A stretch of DNA of 64,000 nt from Aminobacter carboxidus (lineage in GTDB: Bacteria > Pseudomonadota > Alphaproteobacteria > Rhizobiales > Rhizobiaceae): positions 186,001-250,000 of the forward strand of contig NZ_JACZEP010000006.1 of NCBI RefSeq assembly GCF_014863355.1, written 5' to 3'. Made by a program: the position numbers and the translations under genes. This document shows positions 59,451 through 64,000 of this stretch, piece after piece (position 1 is the stretch's first letter; the number at the start of each line of letters is the position of its first letter). The notes below the pieces were generated by a model. It was not told where the DNA came from. It saw only the letters and a program-made list of their open reading frames with translations, and made no database searches.

Positions 59451-60683
59451 TTATTCCGCCGGCAGCGCAGCCAGCGCTGCCTTCAGCACGTCCGTACCGC
59501 CTGCGACCTGCTCCGGCGTCGGCGAGAAGCCGAGGCCGAGCATCTTGCGGCCGAGCATGTGGTCGGCGGGGCGGTTGACGGATTCGATGGCGGTCAGACG
59601 GTCGACGGCGAAGTGGAACACCGAAAAGCGGTTCTCCGCCGGATCGCCCGACAGGATCTGGCGGTCGCTGCCCGCGGTCAGGCCGACCATCTGCAGCTTC
59701 ATGTCGCCGATGTCGGACCAGAACCACGGCACGGCAGTGTAGTCGCTGGGGCGGCCGACGATGGTGCGCGCGGCGAGTTTGGCCTGATCGGTGGCGTTCT
59801 GCACCGATTCCAGGCGCACATCGCCCCCGGTCTGCCAGTGGCGGTAGCTCGCATTGTCGCCGATGGCGAGGATGCCAGGCACCGAACTGCGCATCGCGCT
59901 GTCGATGCGAATGCCATTGGCGATCGTCAGGCCGGCCGTCTCGGCGAGCTCGACATTGGGCACGACGCCGATGCCGGTGATCACCATCTTCGCCGGCAAA
60001 TGTTCGCCCGAAGGGGTCAGCACGCCCGAGACGTGGCCGCCCTCGCCCTCGATGCGGTCGATGGTGGTCTTGAGCAGGATGCGAATGCCCACAGCCTCCA
60101 GCCGCTTGCGCACATGCTCGGCAATCAGCGGGGCCACGGCGCGGCCAAGCAGGCGGTCGAGCGCCTCGATCACCGTCACCTTACGGCCGCCGGCGGCCAA
60201 GGTCGCTGCGATCTCGAGGCCAATGAAGCCGCCGCCGATGACGACGACCTCCTCGCAGGCAGCGCTCTGGTCGCGGATCAGCCGGGCATCGGCCACCGAG
60301 CGCAGCGACAGCACGCCGGCGAGGTCGGCGCCCGGCAGCGGCAGGACGCGCGGACGCGAACCGGTGGCGAGGATCAGGTGGTCATAGGCAAGGTTGCCGC
60401 CGCCAGCGAGTTCGAGCCGGCGCGCGCCGGCATCAAGCCGTTCGACCAGCGTTCCGGGGCGCAATTCGATGGTATGGCCGGTGTAGAAGGCCTCGCCGCG
60501 CAAGGGCTGCGGCTGGGCTGCGGCATCCTTGATGAAGGTCTTAGACAGCGGCGGCTTGTGATAGGGCAGTTCCGTCTCGTCGCCGACCAGCAGAACCGGG
60601 CCGTCATAACCCTCTTCGCGCAGGCTGGCGGCCGCCTGGACCCCGGCATGGCCTGAACCGACAATGACGACACCGTTCTTCAT
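59451..60683 (-). CDS. FAD-dependent ferredoxin-reductase-like oxidoreductase
   Basis: A 410-residue flavoprotein of the rhodocoxin/putidaredoxin reductase family. FAD site GVVIVGSGHAGVQAAASLRE (residues 4-23), second Rossmann motif VVVIGGGFIGLEIAATLAAG near 145 for NAD(P)H, and a third FAD contact GILAIGDNASYRH near 268. ATG 60683 with GAGGCGGG; the extension to 60749 is rejected. The C-terminal reductase domain ends at an amphipathic helix (EQVAGGTDVLKAALAAL). No partner oxygenase or ferredoxin is adjacent, so the physiological electron acceptor is not known. Confidence 0.9.
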   Translation of the reverse strand: MKNGVVIVGSGHAGVQAAASLREEGYDGPVLLVGDETELPYHKPPLSKTFIKDAAAQPQPLRGEAFYTGHTIELRPGTLVERLDAGARRLELAGGGNLAYDHLILATGSRPRVLPLPGADLAGVLSLRSVADARLIRDQSAACEEVVVIGGGFIGLEIAATLAAGGRKVTVIEALDRLLGRAVAPLIAEHVRKRLEAVGIRILLKTTIDRIEGEGGHVSGVLTPSGEHLPAKMVITGIGVVPNVELAETAGLTIANGIRIDSAMRSSVPGILAIGDNASYRHWQTGGDVRLESVQNATDQAKLAARTIVGRPSDYTAVPWFWSDIGDMKLQMVGLTAGSDRQILSGDPAENRFSVFHFAVDRLTAIESVNRPADHMLGRKMLGLGFSPTPEQVAGGTDVLKAALAALPAE

Positions 60684-61300
60684 GCCCGCCTCGCTGTTGG
60701 GGATCAACCGGGGAAATGGCCGTTGGTCCACCTTGCTGCAAGGGGCCATGGACAGGTTTTGGGGTGACAGCCGTATGCTGGCCTGTCAAGCGCGCCGGCG
60801 CGTATTTTAGCCTGTTGTGAAGCAGCAAGCGCGCCGCTACGCGATGTCGCAGGCCGCGCGCGGCTGCCCGCCTCGCTCCGGACAGGCCCCTCGACAAATC
60901 AACGGCTTGGCTGTTCCGCCCGGCCACAAACTGGACAAAAGTAGTTTAGAATCATTCCAAACTATTGATCCCGCTCGTCTTTTTGGCCGAAATTGCGTTG
61001 ACTTTTGATGCCACTCCGCTTTTATGAAGACGTGCTTTACAGCGCCTGTCTTTGATGTCTGGGCCTTTAACCCTTTCGATTGGAGCTATTCGGGTGCCTG
61101 CCTTCGTCGAACCGCGCCATGGTGCGGGTGCTTGCAGCATGGTCGCGCTGCGCCCTGTCAGGGCCTCGAACCACGCGCATGTCCGAAGCGGGATGACCCT
61201 TGAGCTTTCATTCGAGTCCATGCCGCCGCTGCAGCAAAATGTTGCCGGCACACGATTTTTCGGCGCTTGTCTACGCCACTTGGTTCACTGAGGAGAGACC
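60684..61300. other. 617-bp gene-free region upstream of the iron locus
   Basis: Between divergent flavoprotein and imelysin genes. Holds the ICE operator (60945-60961), then a TTGACT (60998) and TATGAA (61023) pair that could be a weakly spaced promoter, and a leader of about 270 nt before the imelysin ATG. A short open frame 61055-61291 overlaps this leader but has no ribosome site or recognised family. I see no known riboswitch. Confidence 0.6.
60945..60961. promoter_or_regulatory. Iron-control element (ICE box), probable Irr operator
   Basis: TTTAGAATCATTCCAAA matches the alphaproteobacterial Irr consensus (TTTAGAA-TNA-TTCTAAA) at all but one position. Irr represses or activates iron genes according to heme status. 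It lies 340 bp before imelysin and at a similar distance from the divergent flavoprotein gene (262 bp); iron storage genes follow. Confidence 0.75.
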
Positions 61301-62605
61301 ATGCCTGCATCCATCTCGCGCAACCGTCACTACGGCAGGCTCGCCGCCATTGCCGCGACGACAGCGCTGACCGCTGCGATCTTCGTACTGCCGGCAAAGG
61401 CCGCGACCGACGCCAAGGCGGTTCTCACCACCTATTCCGACATAGCACTCGCCAAGTACGAAGACTCGCTGACATCAGCCAAGGCGCTCGACGTTGCCAT
61501 CGAGGCGCTGATCGCCAAGCCGTCGGATGAGACACTGAAGGCGGCGCGCGAGGCCTGGAAGGCAGCCCGCATCCCCTACCAGCAGACCGAAGTCTACCGT
61601 TTCGGCAATGCGATCGTCGACGACTGGGAAGGCCGCGTGAACGCATGGCCGCTCGACGAAGGCCTGATCGACTATGTCGACAAGAGCTACGGCACCGAAT
61701 CCGACGAGAACAAGCTCTACACCGCCAATGTGATCGCCAATCCGTCGATCGAGATCAACGGCCAGAAGGTCGACGCCTCGAAGATCACGCCCGAGTTCCT
61801 CTCCGGCACGCTGCAGGAAGCCGGCGATATCGAGGCCAACGTGGCCAGCGGCTACCATGCCATCGAATTCCTGCTCTGGGGCCAGGATCTCAACGGCACC
61901 GCAGCAGGCGCTGGCAACCGCCCCTTCACCGATTATGACACCACCAACTGCACCGGCGGCAATTGCGACCGTCGCGGCCAGTATCTCAATGCGGCATCCG
62001 ACCTGCTCGTCGCCGATCTCGAAGAGATGGTCGGCAACTGGAAGGCAGACGGTGCGGCCCGCAAGGCGCTGCTCGACGGCGACGCCAAGGCCGGCATCGC
62101 CACCATCCTGACCGGCATGGGCTCGCTGTCCTACGGCGAACTGGCCGGCGAGCGCATGAAGCTCGGCCTTCTGCTGCACGATCCGGAAGAGGAGCATGAC
62201 TGCTTCTCCGACAACACCCACATCTCGCACCTCTACGACGCCGTCGGCATCCGCAACGCCTATCACGGCAGCTACAAGCGCATCGACGGCTCGACCGTCG
62301 AGGGCCCTTCGGTCTCCGACATGGTCAAGGAAGCGGACGCTGCCCTCGACACCGAGCTTTCGGGCAAGCTGGACACCACCGTCACCAAGATGGAAGCGAT
62401 CCAGGCGCGCGCGGTTGGCGGCGAGGCCTATGACCAGCAGATCGGCGAAGGCAATACCGAGGGCAACGCCACGGTGCAGGCCGCCATCGACGCCCTGGTC
62501 GACCAGACCAAGTCGATCGAGCGCGCTGTCGCCGCCCTCAAGCTCGACGCCATCGCCTTTGAAGGCTCGGACAGCCTGGATTCGCCAGACAAGGTCTTCC
62601 AGTGA
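61301..62605 (+). CDS. Imelysin-family iron-regulated protein (EfeO/IrpA-like M75 peptidase family)
   Basis: A 434-residue secreted or periplasmic protein with a long signal peptide (YGRLAAIAATTALTAAIFVL, cleavage near PAKAA). The imelysin GxHxxE motif is at G184-H186-E189 (SGYHAIEFLLWG). A second feature is the DTTNCTGGNCDRRGQYL loop, cysteine-containing and typical of family members near DUF1111 cytochromes. Imelysins are linked to iron uptake or binding, not proven peptidases. ATG has GAGGAGA just upstream. First gene of the iron locus, with bfd and bfr following. Confidence 0.92.
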   Translation: MPASISRNRHYGRLAAIAATTALTAAIFVLPAKAATDAKAVLTTYSDIALAKYEDSLTSAKALDVAIEALIAKPSDETLKAAREAWKAARIPYQQTEVYRFGNAIVDDWEGRVNAWPLDEGLIDYVDKSYGTESDENKLYTANVIANPSIEINGQKVDASKITPEFLSGTLQEAGDIEANVASGYHAIEFLLWGQDLNGTAAGAGNRPFTDYDTTNCTGGNCDRRGQYLNAASDLLVADLEEMVGNWKADGAARKALLDGDAKAGIATILTGMGSLSYGELAGERMKLGLLLHDPEEEHDCFSDNTHISHLYDAVGIRNAYHGSYKRIDGSTVEGPSVSDMVKEADAALDTELSGKLDTTVTKMEAIQARAVGGEAYDQQIGEGNTEGNATVQAAIDALVDQTKSIERAVAALKLDAIAFEGSDSLDSPDKVFQ

Positions 62606-62636
62606 GGACCTACGACGCCTAAATTTCTCTAGCCAA

Positions 62637-62661
62637 ACGGCGCGCCAAGGGAGCGCGCCGT
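62637..62661 (+). other. Hairpin between imelysin and bfd
   Basis: ACGGCGCGC-CAAGGGA-GCGCGCCGT, a 9-bp GC-rich stem in the 77-bp gap. There is no T tract, so it is perhaps an mRNA-stability or partial-termination structure that sets the ratio of imelysin to bfd/bfr. Confidence 0.5.
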
Positions 62662-62682
62662 CAGCCACGGTCATTCGAAATC

Positions 62683-62994
62683 ATGCTCATCTGCCATTGC
62701 AATCTCATCACCCAGAAGGAGATCGAAGACACAATCGTCGAACTTTTGGACAGGGACCCGTGGACACTGATCGTGCCCGCGAAGGTTTATCATACGCTGC
62801 AAAAACGAGGTCGTTGTTGCGGCTGCTTCCCAAATGTGGTCGAAACGATAATTCGGGTCACCGAAGCTTATCACGCTCGTTCTGAAGCGGGCGAGATGGA
62901 CATCGTTTCACACCTGGACCGCGTCAGAGAGTTGCGCGTTCAATTTGGGAGCAAGGCCAATGAAGGGCGAAAAACAGGTCATCGAGCGGCTTAA
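62683..62994 (+). CDS. bfd: Bacterioferritin-associated ferredoxin
   Basis: A 103-residue [2Fe-2S] protein that reduces bacterioferritin heme and releases stored iron. Cluster cysteines follow the Bfd pattern: C4 and C6 (MLICHCN), then C45/C46 and C48 in the GRCCGCFPN stretch. The C-terminal half ([18 protein letters not shown]) is an extension beyond the usual 65 or so residues and overlaps the bacterioferritin start by 35 bp, an unusual depth of overlap. Located directly before bfr, which is the classic arrangement. Confidence 0.92.
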   Translation: MLICHCNLITQKEIEDTIVELLDRDPWTLIVPAKVYHTLQKRGRCCGCFPNVVETIIRVTEAYHARSEAGEMDIVSHLDRVRELRVQFGSKANEGRKTGHRAA

Positions 62995-63445
62995 CGAAGC
63001 GCTTTTCCTCGAACTCGGCGCCGTCAACCAGTATTGGGTGCACTTCCGCCTGCTTGAGGATTGGGGCTACGGCAAGCTCGCCAAGAAAGAGCGTGCGGAA
63101 TCGATCGAGGAGATGCACCACGCCGACAAGCTGGTGGCGCGCATTATCTTCCTCGAAGGCCACCCTAACCTGCAGTCGGTGTCGCCGCTGCGCATCGGCC
63201 AGAACGTCAAGGAAGTGCTCGAGAGCGATCTCGCCGGCGAGTATGACGCCCGCACCTCCTACAAAAAATCGCGGGACATCTGCTCCCAGCATGGCGACTA
63301 CGTATCGATGAAGCTCTTCGAGGAGCTGCTCGCCGACGAGGAAGGTCACATCGACTTCCTTGAGACGCAGTTGCAGTTGCTCGCCGAGATCGGCGAAGAG
63401 AAGTACGGCCAGCTCAACGCCGAGACAGCTGACAAGGCCGAATAG
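62960..63445 (+). CDS. bfr: Bacterioferritin
   Basis: A 161-residue four-helix iron storage protein. All diiron ferroxidase ligands are in register with E. coli Bfr when ATG 62960 is used: E18, E51, H54, E94, E127 and H130; heme-ligand M52 lies in [10 protein letters not shown]. Forms a 24-mer shell with interfacial heme, in the cytosol. The ATG is inside the bfd gene (35-bp overlap); an in-frame earlier start at 62945 is less likely. With the ICE box upstream, Irr control is plausible. Confidence 0.96.
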   Translation: MKGEKQVIERLNEALFLELGAVNQYWVHFRLLEDWGYGKLAKKERAESIEEMHHADKLVARIIFLEGHPNLQSVSPLRIGQNVKEVLESDLAGEYDARTSYKKSRDICSQHGDYVSMKLFEELLADEEGHIDFLETQLQLLAEIGEEKYGQLNAETADKAE

Positions 63446-63456
63446 GACATGCCGGA

Positions 63457-64000
63457 ATGCGGCGCACTTTTCTGACCACGCGCCGCGCTGATACCGGCAA
63501 GTTTCCCAACAGCCCCTTGCAACCACCGCGAAGCGCGAAAGCGCTTCGCGCATTGCTGTTGACCACTCTGGTCCTTGGCCTGCCGTCGACGGCGGCCATT
63601 TCGGGCGAGCCCACGGGCCTTGCCACCGAACGCACCGACCTGATCCCCAAGGACAAGGCGCGCGTCGAAAAGATCGTCAAGCCGACCACCGACTTCAGCA
63701 AGCCCGAGCAGTTCGAGCGCATGCAGGGCGGCGCGGGAACGTCGGAAAAGCGCGTCAACCAGGATGCGTTCTCGCATTCGTCCGCCAACATCACCTTCGA
63801 GGAAGAAGGCACCTTCAAGCTCGGCAACGGCATGTTCCGCAAGCTGTGGGTGTCGTCGCCGTCCTCGACCCAGGCGTCCGACGGGCTCGGGCCGCTGTTC
63901 AACGCCCGCGCCTGCCAGAGCTGCCACCTCAAGGATGGCCGCGGCCATCCGCCGGAAGGCAACAGCGATGCCACCTCGATGTTTCTCAGGCTTGCCCGCA
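63457..64000 (+). CDS. DUF1111 di-heme thiol oxidoreductase-like cytochrome (cut by window edge)
   Basis: The first 181 codons are visible. ATG 63457 follows AGGA; a nearby ATG at 63449 stops at once. After an unusual long basic leader comes a signal-type hydrophobic core (LRALLLTTLVLGLPSTAA, about residues 30-47). The heme-c motif CQSCH lies about residue 155 in LFNARACQSCHLKDGRGHPP, which is the DUF1111 hallmark. Such cytochromes usually neighbour imelysins in alphaproteobacteria, so it likely belongs to the same periplasmic iron system. The gene continues outside the window. Confidence 0.9.
   Translation, partial: MRRTFLTTRRADTGKFPNSPLQPPRSAKALRALLLTTLVLGLPSTAAISGEPTGLATERTDLIPKDKARVEKIVKPTTDFSKPEQFERMQGGAGTSEKRVNQDAFSHSSANITFEEEGTFKLGNGMFRKLWVSSPSSTQASDGLGPLFNARACQSCHLKDGRGHPPEGNSDATSMFLRLAR

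Noticed and set aside
60998-61028. TTGACT / TATGAA pair as a promoter for imelysin
   Set aside because: The 19-bp spacing is longer than the usual 16-18 bp, so it was only mentioned and not listed as a separate feature.
61055-61291. Small open frame (about 78 codons) in the leader of the imelysin gene
   Set aside because: No ribosome site, no recognised domain, and it lies in a region likely to be an untranslated leader; a leader peptide cannot be completely excluded.

Overview
The window looks like a chromosomal segment of a high-GC alphaproteobacterium, most likely a Rhizobiales/Phyllobacteriaceae member (Mesorhizobium- or Aminobacter-like). The reasons are the protein families present, the very dense packing with ATGA-type overlaps, many ABC importers for varied small molecules, RIME-like intergenic palindromes, and an Irr-type (ICE) iron operator. 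No phage, insertion sequence, tRNA, rRNA or CRISPR array was seen. About 55 genes are called; the first (1-156) and the last (63457-64000) are cut by the window edges. All assignments come from reading motifs; no database search was run.

Layout. 1-3497 (minus): polar amino-acid ABC importer plus an agmatinase-family ureohydrolase, divergent from a LysR regulator (3708-4670) with a perfect palindromic LysR-type box between them. 4824-6128: nicotinate phosphoribosyltransferase pncB. 6489-7961: an unrecognised polytopic membrane protein. 8127-12937: a complete Liv-type importer. 12934-14361: NhaD-like antiporter. 14468-22303: nicotinamidase pncA divergent from a six-gene, translationally coupled operon: flavin and fused Fe-S/molybdopterin hydroxylase subunits, 6-hydroxynicotinate reductase, UPF0280, DUF1185 and a MarR regulator. 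This is the most interesting metabolic locus: it looks like a reductive nicotinate-degradation route, with the two uncharacterised families in the position of missing steps or maturation factors.

22397-30947: two-domain ALDH16-type aldehyde dehydrogenase with deoC, ferredoxin-NADP reductase, and the hydantoinase/oxoprolinase pair hyuA-hyuB. 31118-41502: an amino-sugar salvage locus. One arm (minus) has ABC importer genes, a Gfo/Idh/MocA oxidoreductase and a divergent MurQ; the other arm (plus) has a BadF-family kinase, GntR regulator, SIS-domain deaminase/isomerase and NagA. The control region between the arms carries two pairs of TGGTATT half-sites phased at 11 bp. 41563-42237: rpe. 42408-47680: a two-gene operon for large secreted proteins of unknown function that share an apparently unnamed ~105-residue Cys domain; one of them also has DUF11-like domains and 111-bp tandem Cys-rich repeats.

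48134-54992: ribose-type sugar ABC importer, LacI regulator and a second Gfo/Idh/MocA oxidoreductase behind a near-palindromic LacI-type operator. 55212-60683: DUF2189 membrane protein, ECF sigma factor with a YCII partner, gabT, and a ferredoxin-reductase-like flavoprotein. 60945-64000: an iron locus with a good ICE box upstream of imelysin, bacterioferritin-associated ferredoxin, bacterioferritin and the start of a DUF1111 c-type cytochrome.

Four RIME-like palindromic elements (about 6332, 9471, 30960 and 59245) sit between genes; one runs up to the start of the livH-type gene and misleads start prediction there.
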